Origin: Microscillaceae bacterium
Lineage (GTDB): Bacteria; Bacteroidota; Bacteroidia; Cytophagales; Microscillaceae
Assembly: GCA_011390205.1 (NCBI GenBank)
Contig: JAABSX010000005.1
Location: forward strand, 1 to 64,000
Length of the DNA: 64,000 nt
Reading direction: 5' to 3'
Both the position numbers and the translations under genes were made by a program. Shown here one piece after another: positions 17,646-26,009 of the stretch. The stretch's first letter is position 1; each line of letters begins with the position of its first letter. Below the pieces are notes generated by a model. It saw nothing but the letters and a program-made list of their open reading frames with translations. It searched no databases and was not told where the DNA came from.

Positions 17646-19412
17646 ATGAGTATTGTACTTTGGACATATATCTTGGTAGGGATTTCTTTTACCCTCTATA
17701 TCGGCATAGCCATTTGGTCTCGTGCTGGTTCTACAAAAGAGTTTTATGTAGCGGGGGGGGGTGTATCACCTTTGGCGAATGGCATGGCAACTGCAGCAGA
17801 CTGGATGTCAGCAGCTTCTTTTATCTCTATGGCAGGGATTATCTCCTTCGCAGGCTATGATGGCTCGGTATATCTGATGGGCTGGACGGGTGGCTACGTA
17901 TTGCTTGCCTTGCTTTTGGCACCATACCTTCGTAAGTTTGGTAAATTTACAGTGCCTGATTTTGTAGGTGAGCGATATTATTCGCAGACTGCTCGGGTAG
18001 TGGCTGTAATCTGTGCTTTGTTTGTATCCTTTACTTATGTGGCTGGTCAGATGCGTGGCGTAGGGATTGTGTTTTCTCGCTTTCTCCAAGTAGATATCAA
18101 TACTGGTGTAATCATCGGGATGTGTATCGTATTCTTTTATGCTGTATTAGGCGGTATGAAGGGCATTACTTACACCCAAGTAGCACAGTATTGTGTATTA
18201 ATTTTTGCATATATGGTGCCTGCAGTTTTTATTTCTATCAATCTCACAGGCAATCCTTTCCCACAATTAGGGATGGGTGGAACACTGTCAGACGGTACTT
18301 ATCTTTTGGATAAACTGGATGGTCTGAGCGTAGAGCTTGGCTTGGCAGCTTATACCGAAGGCAAAAAATCAATGATAGATATATTCTGTATTACGGCGGC
18401 GCTGATGGTAGGTACTGCGGGGCTTCCTCACGTAATTGTGCGTTTCTTCACAGTGGCCAAGGTAAAAGATGCCCGTATTTCGGCAGGATACGCCCTTGTC
18501 TTTATTGCTTTTCTTTATACTACAGCACCTGCCTTGGCAGTATTCGGTAAGTATAACCTTATCAATGCAGTAGGTGGCAAAGAAGGCATCTCTTACAAAG
18601 AATCTCCTCAATGGGTAAAATCTTGGGAAAAAGCAGGCTTGATTGCTTGGGTAGATAAAAATAATGACGGTAAGATACAATATGCCTCAGGCAAAGCCAT
18701 AGATGGAAAGCCTGAGTTTACAGACAAAACGGGTGAGCATGGGCAGAGATTGGTAAGCAACACTTCTGATATGACTGCTACGAATGAAATCTATGTGGAC
18801 AATGACATTATGGTACTTGCCAACCCTGAAATAGCCCAACTTCCCAACTGGGTCATTGCCCTAGTGGCAGCAGGTGGTCTGGCAGCAGCGCTTTCTACGG
18901 CTGCAGGTCTTTTACTGGTGATTTCATCTTCGGTCTCTCATGATTTGCTGAAAATGAACCTTATGCCCAATATGAGTGAAACGAGCGAACTACTGGCAGC
19001 ACGTATCTCAGCCGCCGCCGCAATCGTGATGGCAGGGTATTTTGGAATTTACCCTCCAGGTTTTGTGGCATCCGTAGTCGCCTTTGCCTTTGGTTTGGCT
19101 GCAGCTTCTTTCTTCCCTGTGATTATTATGGGTATCTTCTCCAAACGTATGAATATGCAGGGAGCGGTATCTGGGATGATTGTAGGCTTGACCTTCACAT
19201 TGGCTTACATTATTTATTATAAATTTATCAATCCTACTGCTGCTCCTCTCATGGGTATATCTCCCGAAGGAATAGGAACTGTAGGTATGATGCTAAACTT
19301 TATCGTCTCTTACATAGTCTCTTCCATTACTCCGCCGCCGCCACAAGAGGTACAGGATATGGTAGAAAGCATCCGCTTCCCAAGAGGGGCTGGTGAAGCA
19401 ACAGGGCATTAA
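17646..19412 (+). CDS. VC_2705-type sodium:solute symporter (acetate/monocarboxylate permease type)
   Basis: A 588-residue inner-membrane symporter of the SSS family with about 13 helices. The N-terminal region EFYVAGGGVSPLANGMATAADWMSAAS is typical of ActP/VC_2705 acetate-type permeases. A soluble insert (about 310-380) includes DKNNDGKIQY, which resembles an EF-hand loop but lacks the acidic residue at position 12; similar inserts occur in this subfamily. With the DUF4212 subunit and the porin it forms a complete uptake route. Substrate (acetate, propionate or similar) is inferred from family, not shown. It is followed by a terminator. Confidence 0.9.
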   Translation: MSIVLWTYILVGISFTLYIGIAIWSRAGSTKEFYVAGGGVSPLANGMATAADWMSAASFISMAGIISFAGYDGSVYLMGWTGGYVLLALLLAPYLRKFGKFTVPDFVGERYYSQTARVVAVICALFVSFTYVAGQMRGVGIVFSRFLQVDINTGVIIGMCIVFFYAVLGGMKGITYTQVAQYCVLIFAYMVPAVFISINLTGNPFPQLGMGGTLSDGTYLLDKLDGLSVELGLAAYTEGKKSMIDIFCITAALMVGTAGLPHVIVRFFTVAKVKDARISAGYALVFIAFLYTTAPALAVFGKYNLINAVGGKEGISYKESPQWVKSWEKAGLIAWVDKNNDGKIQYASGKAIDGKPEFTDKTGEHGQRLVSNTSDMTATNEIYVDNDIMVLANPEIAQLPNWVIALVAAGGLAAALSTAAGLLLVISSSVSHDLLKMNLMPNMSETSELLAARISAAAAIVMAGYFGIYPPGFVASVVAFAFGLAAASFFPVIIMGIFSKRMNMQGAVSGMIVGLTFTLAYIIYYKFINPTAAPLMGISPEGIGTVGMMLNFIVSYIVSSITPPPPQEVQDMVESIRFPRGAGEATGH

Positions 19413-19434
19413 AATTAATAAGTAACGAACACCC

Positions 19435-19474
19435 AAAAATAGGTGATGCATTTTGTGCATCACCTATTTTTTTT
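19435..19474 (+). terminator. terminator of the porin-symporter operon
   Basis: A 15-16 bp stem (AAAAATAGGTGATGCA with TGCATCACCTATTTTT, 5-base loop) is followed by a T run. It starts 23 bp after the symporter stop. Confidence 0.9.
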
Positions 19475-19737
19475 ATGCCAAAGCCGTTATACTCAATAAC
19501 TTATCCCCTTAACACCGGCAGTAGCCCAGAAGGAACCATAAAACCCACATTCCGCACCCCCTATTCTAATTTGTAATATTTACGAATATTATTAGAGAAA
19601 CACTGAATCCCACTTTCCGCACCCTCGGAATAAAATCTTAGTATTTAGCTTCTGACAACATTTTATTTTATTGAAAATTAGCGAGAAATTTATTAGTATA
19701 TAATATATTTTTAATTTAATTTTTACAAATTAAAGTA

Positions 19738-20200
19738 TGGACAGGTAAATAAAAAGCGGACAAAAAGTTAAGCAATAAGTGAATAGTTGATTTTATGTTC
19801 GTTTTCTAGTTCTAAAATGGTTTTATACCCAATGTATGAGTGCCTTCTCTGGCGATGATACCAAATCTCGTATACTCAAAAATAAGGCTTTTCGTCTCTT
19901 TCCTGCTCTTGATTTGTTGTCTGTAAATCGCTTCGGTCTTTAAAGATTAAAAAAACTTTTAGCTACTGCATTGTCCCAATAGTTGGCTTTTCGGCTCATA
20001 CTCTGTTTCACTTTATCAGCTTTTAAAGCGTTTCGGAAAGATTCTGAGGCGTATTGTACCCCCCTATCCGAATGAAAAATCAAGCCTTCTGCAAGCCTGT
20101 ACTTAGCCAGAGCTTGATACCAAGTGGGCAATATGGTGTCCTCAGTGCGAAGTGTTTCACTGAGTGACCAAGCTACAACCTTTCTTTGATAGAGCCCCAG
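19738..20200 (-). pseudogene. IS3-family transposase OrfB remnant (integrase core), frameshifted
   Basis: Reading the minus strand from 20200, LYQRKVVAWSLSE, then GLIFHSDRGVQYAS and SMSRKANYWDNAVAKSFF match the rve integrase core of IS3 OrfB, including the second catalytic Asp (HSDRG) and the region before the Glu, which is Lys here (AVAKSFF in place of AVAESFF). The frame breaks at about 19942 (KTEAIYRQQ continues in another frame) and again near 19862 (YHRQRRHSYIGY in a third frame). The end at about 19738 (minus strand ...TTTACCTGTCCA) may be the IS terminus. With two frameshifts and no N-terminal half, it is dead. Confidence 0.85.
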
Positions 20201-20536
20201 TTCTTTTAGTTGATCCAGAAAGTGAACTTTATCGAAGATTTACACCGAGAGAAGCAGCACGTATTCAGTCTTTTCCAGATAATTTTACTTTTCTCGTAAG
20301 TGACACTCAAGCATAGGCAAATTGGAAACGCAATACCACCTGGTTTAATGTGGCATGTGATCAAATCTTTAAGCGAAGCAAGAAATAGGTTAGAAAATCC
20401 AACACTAAAAGCCATACACATTTGCAATTCGTACCAGCCTACACACGAGCCAAAACTTGCTAAAGAGTATGTCTTTGCCAATGCTGACAGACGGACGAAA
20501 AAAAAAGTACGATTGCCCAACAATGGCTATACATAA
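20164..20536 (+). pseudogene. C5-cytosine DNA methyltransferase C-terminal remnant, frameshifted
   Basis: From about 20203 the plus strand reads LLVDPESELYRRFTPREAARIQSFPDNF, which is the FTxREAARIQSFPD motif (motif IX) of Dcm-type methyltransferases. At 20315 the frame hits TAG; the following frame (starting about 20300) reads HRQIGNAIPPGLMWHVIKSL, the conserved QIGNAVPP motif X. The two halves are in different frames because two bases are missing (or one is extra) at about 20314. The N-terminal catalytic PCQ/ENV motifs are absent, cut off at the IS3 remnant. It is the remains of a restriction-modification system. Confidence 0.85.
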
Positions 20537-20668
20537 TGCGGGCTAAAGTGCTGATATGAAAGTAATTACATTAAATAAGCTAGCTGCTAAATTGAAAGTG
20601 AGTGCCTTGAAATCCGACTACCTGCCACAAGTATAGGTATAAAAATCAGAGAATATGCTTGATAATCA

Positions 20669-20705
20669 AGCACTTAACAAATAAAGTTGTCAAGTGCTTT
20701 TTTTA
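20669..20705 (+). terminator. rho-independent terminator in the degraded region
   Basis: AAGCACTTAACAA pairs with TTGTCAAGTGCTT (one mismatch), followed by a T run. It is read in the direction of the methyltransferase remnant and small ORF, suggesting that these were once transcribed to this point. Confidence 0.7.
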
Positions 20706-20763
20706 TGTACCTATTATTTTGAGCCAAAAAAGTATTGCTTGTATCAGGTTATTTCTTTGGGTT

Positions 20764-22074
20764 TTACCATCTGTAGAATATAACCGTTCTTAGCCCATAA
20801 GTTTGGCTTTGTCTGCTTTTGCTTTGTGTATCACTGAGGGCATATTTAAAGTAAGGTATGACTTGTATGTGTGTATGCTTGTTGAGAGAGTATTCTAGCC
20901 CTGCACTCAAGTTCCAGCTTAGATTTGTCCCCATATATTTTCTATCACTTGTAAAGCTATTATTACTGCCCAGCCGTTCGCCTGAGTTGGCATCTATGAA
21001 TATATTTTCAGATTCATAGATTTGTTTTTCGGTCAGGTTCACCCCGATAGTAAGCCCTGATGCTGCAAAGATGCGCCATCTTGGCTGCAAATTACTCATA
21101 AACTTAATTTCTATAGGCACTTCTAAGCGTTCTATTTTGGTGCCTCTTTCTTTTTCTATCGTAAGCTGACTGATGCGTGTATCTTCGTCTAGTGAGACGG
21201 TCTGTGTGCTTACATTTTGTCTAAAATTTTTATCTATATTTTGAAATTTTTGGAAGTAATTCATTCCTATCCCCACTCTTAGGTGTGTGTTTATGAGTCT
21301 TTCTGCATGTATGGAGATAGCCCCATACCAGTCATTATTGCGGGTACTGTATTTTGGGGCAAATGTTACCTCAGAGCTCATTCCTAAGCCTACTTGCCAT
21401 TTTGGTCTTTGGGAATATAGTGCGGAGTTAAAGGCTACTTCTTCAGGTTTTGCTGCCTTTGTAATTTCTACAGGAAAACGTACTTCGGGCAAGCTGCTTA
21501 GTGCTTCCGTGGAGTTTTGCTGCTGTGTTGGTGTTTCTTGTGTGGTGCTTATGCTTATTCCTGATATTTTAGCTCTTTCTTGTATTGCAGGCACCAGTAC
21601 TAGAGGAGGGATTTCTTTTGTAAAATTGATTTGCGTATTTTGAGTAATTTGCTCTTTTTGGAAAGTGGCAGATTCACCTTGATTTGAGTTTAGAGGGGAG
21701 TTATTATTGTGTAAATTTTCTTCATGCAGTTCTTTTTTGATGTGTGCTTCTTTTTGATTTGAGCTAGATTTTTCTTGCTTTTTCAGTGTATTCTGTGTGC
21801 TTATTTTTTTGTCAAGTGAAGCTTCTTTACTGCTATGCTTGTTTGTTTGGCTAGGATAAATTTCATTTTGGGTATATTGATAAGTAAGCCCCGCCCCGAG
21901 CAATAAGGCAGCTGCAGCCATGCCTGCCACATTTCTGAGTGTAAAGATGCTTTTTTTGGGTTTGGGTAATCTTTCTTCCAGACTAAGCCATGCCTTTTCA
22001 TCAAATTTTGGTTGAATTTTATGAAGCTTTTGCCTCATAAATTCATCAAATACGTCCTCATCTTCTAAGTTCAT
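20764..22074 (-). CDS. anti-sigma-like protein with outer-membrane beta-barrel domain (dual membrane-spanning type)
   Basis: The 436-residue protein has a charged cytoplasmic N-terminus (1-45, FDEFMRQKLHKIQPKFDEKAW...), one transmembrane helix (about 47-64), a long Gln/Ser/Thr/Lys-rich linker (66-215) and a C-terminal beta-barrel (about 222-436: WQVGLGMSSEVTFAP, GAISIHAERLINTHLRVGIGMNY, ending FYRW). Its start overlaps the stop of the ECF sigma gene by 4 bp. This layout matches the dual membrane-spanning anti-sigma (Dma) proteins described in Bacteroides, where the N-terminus binds the sigma factor and the barrel sits in the outer membrane. No FecR domain is present. Assignment is by architecture, not direct homology. 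Confidence 0.75.
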   Translation of the reverse strand: MNLEDEDVFDEFMRQKLHKIQPKFDEKAWLSLEERLPKPKKSIFTLRNVAGMAAAALLLGAGLTYQYTQNEIYPSQTNKHSSKEASLDKKISTQNTLKKQEKSSSNQKEAHIKKELHEENLHNNNSPLNSNQGESATFQKEQITQNTQINFTKEIPPLVLVPAIQERAKISGISISTTQETPTQQQNSTEALSSLPEVRFPVEITKAAKPEEVAFNSALYSQRPKWQVGLGMSSEVTFAPKYSTRNNDWYGAISIHAERLINTHLRVGIGMNYFQKFQNIDKNFRQNVSTQTVSLDEDTRISQLTIEKERGTKIERLEVPIEIKFMSNLQPRWRIFAASGLTIGVNLTEKQIYESENIFIDANSGERLGSNNSFTSDRKYMGTNLSWNLSAGLEYSLNKHTHIQVIPYFKYALSDTQSKSRQSQTYGLRTVIFYRW

Positions 22075-22628
22075 TGCTTTATTTTTTCTAAAATTTCTAA
22101 TTTTTTTTGTAGATGTTTTCTTGCTTTTGCCAAGTTAGATTTAGAAGTGCCTACATGGATGCCGAGCTTCTGGGCGATTTCTTCGTGCTTAAATCCATCC
22201 ATGACATAGAGGTTAAAGACCGTTCTGTATGAGGGAGGTAGGTCTTGCACAAGCTTCAGCAGGTCCTGCTCATTAATCTCACTGATGGCATCTGCCTCAG
22301 AGGAGGAGATGCTTCTGACTTCTTCTATTTCTATGGAATAGACATCTTTGGGTTTTTTTCGGTAATAATCAATAGAGGTATTAATCATAATTCTTCTGAG
22401 CCAAAAAATAAAAGGTCTTTCTGCTTGGTAGGTATGTATTTTGGTGAATACCTTCATAAACCCGTCATTAAGAATCTCCTGAGCCTCATCAGAATCTGAG
22501 GTATATCGCAGGCAAATGCTCATAGCAAAACCATAGAAATGCTGATAAAGCTTCTTTTGACTGGCTCTCTGCCCTTTTCGGCATCCTTCTACAAGACCTG
22601 CTACATACGCTTCGCTAGACTCTTTCAC
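22071..22628 (-). CDS. ECF RNA polymerase sigma factor
   Basis: The 185-residue sigma-70 factor shows region 2 (LCLRYTSDSDEAQEILNDGF-type sequence leading to FIFWLRRIMINTSIDYYRK) and region 4 (LPPSYRTVFNLYVMDGFKHEEIAQKLG, then STSKSNLAKARKHL-like recognition helix). It uses a GTG start (GTG AAA GAG TCT); no in-frame ATG precedes it. Its stop overlaps the start of the trans-envelope partner gene, implying coupled translation and a sigma/anti-sigma pair that senses envelope state. Confidence 0.93.
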   Translation of the reverse strand: MKESSEAYVAGLVEGCRKGQRASQKKLYQHFYGFAMSICLRYTSDSDEAQEILNDGFMKVFTKIHTYQAERPFIFWLRRIMINTSIDYYRKKPKDVYSIEIEEVRSISSSEADAISEINEQDLLKLVQDLPPSYRTVFNLYVMDGFKHEEIAQKLGIHVGTSKSNLAKARKHLQKKLEILEKIKQ

Positions 22629-22764
22629 AAATTACTTTTTTGCTTTTGTTTGCACGTATTTTTTCTTCAGAGCGTTGCCTGTGCTTTCATATATTTTATC
22701 GAGCATCACAAAGCAACTCTGCTACGAAGCCCTCTTTTGAAAACATAATTTAGGGATATTTTCG

Positions 22765-22772
22765 TAATTTTG
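22765..22772 (+). promoter_or_regulatory. -7 box TAATTTTG before mtaB
   Basis: Exact TAnnTTTG match 56 bp before the first possible ATG (22829), with TTTG at 22736-22739 as a distant -33 candidate (25 bp apart, a little long). Confidence 0.45.
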
Positions 22773-22867
22773 CGTGTTGTATTATTTGTAAAACCTCCGC
22801 AATAAGCAAAACAAGGTTTCCTAAAATAATGTTGAGAAAAGAGAACATACCCATAAGCCATCAAGAC

Positions 22868-24214
22868 ATGAAAAAAGTAGCTTTTTATACCCTCGGCTGT
22901 AAGCTAAATTATTCTGAAACCTCCACCATCGCGCGGCAATTTGAGCAGAGGGGCTTTCAAAAAGTTGATTTTAGTGATACCCCCGATGTATTTATCATCA
23001 ATACTTGCTCTGTAACTGAGAATGCAGACAAAAAATGCCGCAAACTGGTAAAAGAAGCTCAAAAAATATCCCCTGATGCTTTCGTCGCAATCATAGGATG
23101 CTATGCCCAACTCAAACCCCAAGAAATCTCCGAAATACCTGGAGTAGATGCCGTCTTGGGTGCTTCAGAAAAATTTCAACTCTTAGACTTACTCCCCACC
23201 TTTGAAAAAAAGAAAAAAAATAAACCTACACAAACTGCCCAGCCAAGCAAAGCTCAAGTCTATGTGCAGGAAGTTTGTCATGCCCAGACTTTTGAGACTT
23301 CTTACTCTATCGGAGACCGCACTCGTACCTTCTTAAAAGTACAAGATGGCTGTAATTACAACTGCTCTTTTTGTACTATTCCGCTGGCAAGGGGCAAAAG
23401 TAGAAGTGATACCATCACCAATATCGTAGAACGTGCCAAAGAGATAGCCCAAACAGAGGTAAAGGAAATCGTCATTACAGGTGTTAACACAGGTGATTTT
23501 GGAATACAAAACGGACGAAGAGTAGAGAGATTTGTAGATTTGTGCAAAGCCCTTGATGAAGTAGAGGGCATAGAGCGGTTTAGGATTTCTTCCATAGAGC
23601 CTAATCTACTCTCTGATGAAGTCATTGAGTTTGTGGCACAGTCTAAAAGGTTTGTACCTCATTTTCATATCCCGCTACAGTCAGGCAATGACCGCTTGCT
23701 TGAGCTCATGCGCCGCCGCTACCGCAAAGATTTATATACCGAACGTATCCAGAAAATTAAGCAACTGATGCCTCACTGCTGTATCGGGGTGGATGTGATT
23801 GTGGGCTTCCCGAGCGAAACAGAGGCTGATTTTTTGGAAACTTATCAGTTTTTGAATGATTTAGAAATTTCATACCTGCACGTTTTTAGCTATTCGGAGC
23901 GTACAGATACGCCCGCAATAGAGATAAAACCCGTAGTGCCTATCAAGCTACGCAACGAACGCTCTAAAATGCTCAGAATCCTTTCTGATAAAAAACGCCG
24001 ATACTTCTATGAGCAGCAAGTCCAGAAGGAGTTTACTGTTTTGTTTGAAAATGATGTGGAAAATGGAAATATACATGGCTTCACAGAAAACTATGTGCGT
24101 GTACAAGCCAAGTATGACCCCATGCTCATCAATGCCCTCAAGCCTGTACGCTTGCTCCACATCAATGAAAAGATGCTGGCAGAGGTGGAAGAATTAGAAG
24201 TATTTATTTCCTAA
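22868..24214 (+). CDS. mtaB: tRNA t6A37 methylthiotransferase MtaB
   Basis: A radical-SAM methylthiotransferase that converts t6A37 to ms2t6A in tRNAs decoding ANN codons. The UPF0004 N-terminal domain (TLGCKLNYSET, TCSVTENADKKCR, GCYAQ) supplies three cluster-binding cysteines. The radical-SAM motif is CNYNCSFC (CxxxCxxC) and a TRAM-like domain ends the protein. The CKLNYSET form identifies MtaB rather than MiaB or RimO. I start at 22868 (MKKVAFYTLGCKLN), matching relatives; an in-frame ATG at 22829 would add 13 residues. Confidence 0.93.
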   Translation: MKKVAFYTLGCKLNYSETSTIARQFEQRGFQKVDFSDTPDVFIINTCSVTENADKKCRKLVKEAQKISPDAFVAIIGCYAQLKPQEISEIPGVDAVLGASEKFQLLDLLPTFEKKKKNKPTQTAQPSKAQVYVQEVCHAQTFETSYSIGDRTRTFLKVQDGCNYNCSFCTIPLARGKSRSDTITNIVERAKEIAQTEVKEIVITGVNTGDFGIQNGRRVERFVDLCKALDEVEGIERFRISSIEPNLLSDEVIEFVAQSKRFVPHFHIPLQSGNDRLLELMRRRYRKDLYTERIQKIKQLMPHCCIGVDVIVGFPSETEADFLETYQFLNDLEISYLHVFSYSERTDTPAIEIKPVVPIKLRNERSKMLRILSDKKRRYFYEQQVQKEFTVLFENDVENGNIHGFTENYVRVQAKYDPMLINALKPVRLLHINEKMLAEVEELEVFIS

Positions 24215-24248
24215 ACTACTTCATCAATCTATGTCTTTGCAAGCATAG

Positions 24249-25097
24249 CTACACACTTTGTGTGGGGCTCTGTGTTTGTGGTTTTTTGATGAGTAACTCA
24301 GGCTGATGCTCTCTGATAAGCTGCAATGCCCTGTTGCGTTGCACCCAGAAAGTAATCATAAGCACCAACAAAACAGCAATGGCAATGCCAAACCCTGTGG
24401 CAAGTTTTACGGTATTGCTTGCCTGAATGTGAGCTTCCAGGTCGTTGAGTCTTTGGTATTTGGCAAGTAATCTCTCATTGGTAGATGAGGCTATGCCGAG
24501 TTTGGTTTTTATTTTGTGGGCTTCCTGAAAGGCTGCCAGCGCCTCTTTGTCTTGGTGTAGCCTGCCATAGAGTGTGCCCATGGCTTCATAGGCTTCGGCT
24601 TCTTCTTTCTGATTCTTGAGTTCGTTTTGGATAAGCACGATTTGTTTGTAGTAATCCAGTGCTTTATAATAGCTTGATTCGTCCAGTGCCTTAAAATAAA
24701 AATGCGCAATGACCCCCAGCGTCTTCACACGTTGTCTCTGATCACCTATTTCTGTATAAATGGCAAGTGCTTTTTCAAAATCAGCTACAGACTTACTCAG
24801 TTTGCCAAGGTCATCATAATCTAGCAATGCTACTCTTGTGAGTGCATCAGCGATTCCTTTGTCATAGCCTGCATTTTCAGCTATTTTCAGTGCTTGTTTG
24901 GTATAAAAAGTAGCCTGCCCTGTTCTGCCAAAATTTACCAATTCGTCTGCCAGTGCATTCAATGTATTGACTTTATCTACGTCTTTTTTGGCTACTCGCA
25001 AAATACGGTAAAGGCTGTCTAGCTGCCCGCACTGTGCTTGTGCAGCCTGAGGGGTCAAATAAAGTCCTAAAAAGGCAAATATTATTAAATATCTCAT
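24249..25097 (-). CDS. TPR-repeat protein with C-terminal membrane helix
   Basis: The 282-residue protein has a signal peptide (1-21, QAAQA-QC), about four tetratricopeptide repeats between 35 and 205 (for example QATFYTKQALKIAENAGYDKGI, split here as helix pairs, and ALAAFQEAHKIKTKLG), and one transmembrane helix at about 232-252 followed by a basic tail. This resembles the sensor halves of Bacteroidota TPR histidine kinases and adenylate cyclases, but no catalytic domain follows. It likely scaffolds protein interactions in the periplasm. Confidence 0.75.
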   Translation of the reverse strand: MRYLIIFAFLGLYLTPQAAQAQCGQLDSLYRILRVAKKDVDKVNTLNALADELVNFGRTGQATFYTKQALKIAENAGYDKGIADALTRVALLDYDDLGKLSKSVADFEKALAIYTEIGDQRQRVKTLGVIAHFYFKALDESSYYKALDYYKQIVLIQNELKNQKEEAEAYEAMGTLYGRLHQDKEALAAFQEAHKIKTKLGIASSTNERLLAKYQRLNDLEAHIQASNTVKLATGFGIAIAVLLVLMITFWVQRNRALQLIREHQPELLIKKPQTQSPTQSV

Positions 25098-25297
25098 AAT
25101 CGTAAGTACCTCTACTAAAATAGTTTATATTATTATTTAATCATAAGCAGTTGAAGTTCAATATATTGAGTAATTTTTAATTTTCAACTGTCGATTTTCT
25201 TTTCATTTTATGCTTAGACATATTGCAAAATTATTACCAAATATTTTTAATCCATTTTTTAGTCAGCAATATACCACATGTGTTATTACAAAATAGC

Positions 25298-25305
25298 TAA
25301 CTTTG
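25298..25305 (+). promoter_or_regulatory. -7 box TAACTTTG for psd
   Basis: Exact TAnnTTTG match 27 bp before the ATG at 25333. It overlaps the in-frame TTG at 25303, which argues against that upstream start. Confidence 0.6.
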
Positions 25306-25332
25306 TGTTTTGTTTATTTTTATCTAAAAACT

Positions 25333-25989
25333 ATGGCATACATCCATCGTGAGGGATACCCCACCCTGTCTATTTTATTTGTGATATTGGCAGCAGTAAA
25401 TGCTTTGCTGATTTATTTTCTAATGAATCACTGGCTGGTGTACCTGCTTCTGTTGGTGAGTTTAGGTTTTTATGGTTTTGTGCTGCAGTTTTTTCGAAAT
25501 CCTGTAAGGCATACTCCTTTAGATGATTCCTTGGTTTATTCTCCCGCAGATGGCAAGGTGGTGGTGATAGAAGAGGTTTATGAAAAAGAATACTTTAAAA
25601 CGGCTCGCCTACAGGTTTCTGTGTTTATGTCTCCCTTGAATGTCCACGCCAATAGACAGCCAATCAGTGGCAAAGTAACTTACTACCGCTATCATCCAGG
25701 TAAATATTTGGTGGCTTGGCATCCTAAATCTAGTGAACTCAATGAGCGCAATACGATTGTGGTGCTGCACCCTTCGGGCAAGTCTATCCTTATGAGACAA
25801 ATAGCTGGGGCAGTCGCACGCCGCATCTGTTGTTACCTCCAAGAAGGGCAGAAAGTGCAGCAGGGTGCGGAGTTGGGTTTTATCAAATTTGGGTCTAGGG
25901 TAGATATATTTTTACCACTTGATGCACAGCTTAAAGTAAAAATAGGAGACTCTGTAAAGGCGGGTGAGAGTCTCCTTGCTTCTTTTTGA
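25333..25989 (+). CDS. psd: phosphatidylserine decarboxylase proenzyme (archaeal/short type)
   Basis: It makes phosphatidylethanolamine from phosphatidylserine at the inner membrane. The 218-residue protein has two N-terminal hydrophobic helices (11-30, 33-52), then FRNPVR, YSPADGKVV and MSPLNVHANR. Self-cleavage at G187-S188 in IKFGSRVDIF would create the pyruvoyl group; the GS pair replaces the LGST of long-type enzymes and fits the short psd-A subfamily. The start at 25333 (MAYIHREGYPT) is chosen because the promoter box lies across the alternative start. No pssA gene is adjacent. Confidence 0.93.
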   Translation: MAYIHREGYPTLSILFVILAAVNALLIYFLMNHWLVYLLLLVSLGFYGFVLQFFRNPVRHTPLDDSLVYSPADGKVVVIEEVYEKEYFKTARLQVSVFMSPLNVHANRQPISGKVTYYRYHPGKYLVAWHPKSSELNERNTIVVLHPSGKSILMRQIAGAVARRICCYLQEGQKVQQGAELGFIKFGSRVDIFLPLDAQLKVKIGDSVKAGESLLASF

Positions 25990-26009
25990 GTAAAAGACAT
26001 TGCCAAAGG

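Larger units (their letters stand above)
19475..20763. other. degraded region with IS and methyltransferase remnants
   Basis: About 1.3 kb with no intact gene. 19475-19737 is AT-rich and featureless apart from a stretch (ACTGAATCCCACTTTCCGCACCC) that echoes CCCACATTCCGCACCCC about 70 bp earlier. 19738-20200 holds an IS3 transposase relic and 20164-20536 the tail of a cytosine methyltransferase. 20537-20763 contains a 26-codon ORF at 20556-20636 (MKVITLNKLAAKLKVS start) that is probably the truncated beginning of a lost gene, plus a terminator. Confidence 0.6.

Noticed and set aside
18640-18700. EF-hand calcium site in the symporter insert
   Set aside because: The loop lacks the acidic residue at position 12, and similar inserts are a family trait.
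20206-20523. 105-codon minus-strand ORF near 20.3 kb
   Set aside because: It lies opposite the methyltransferase motifs IX and X, which are clearly read on the plus strand.
20556-20636. 26-codon ORF after the methyltransferase remnant
   Set aside because: Starts like a real gene but is too short; most likely a truncated remnant, mentioned only in the region note.
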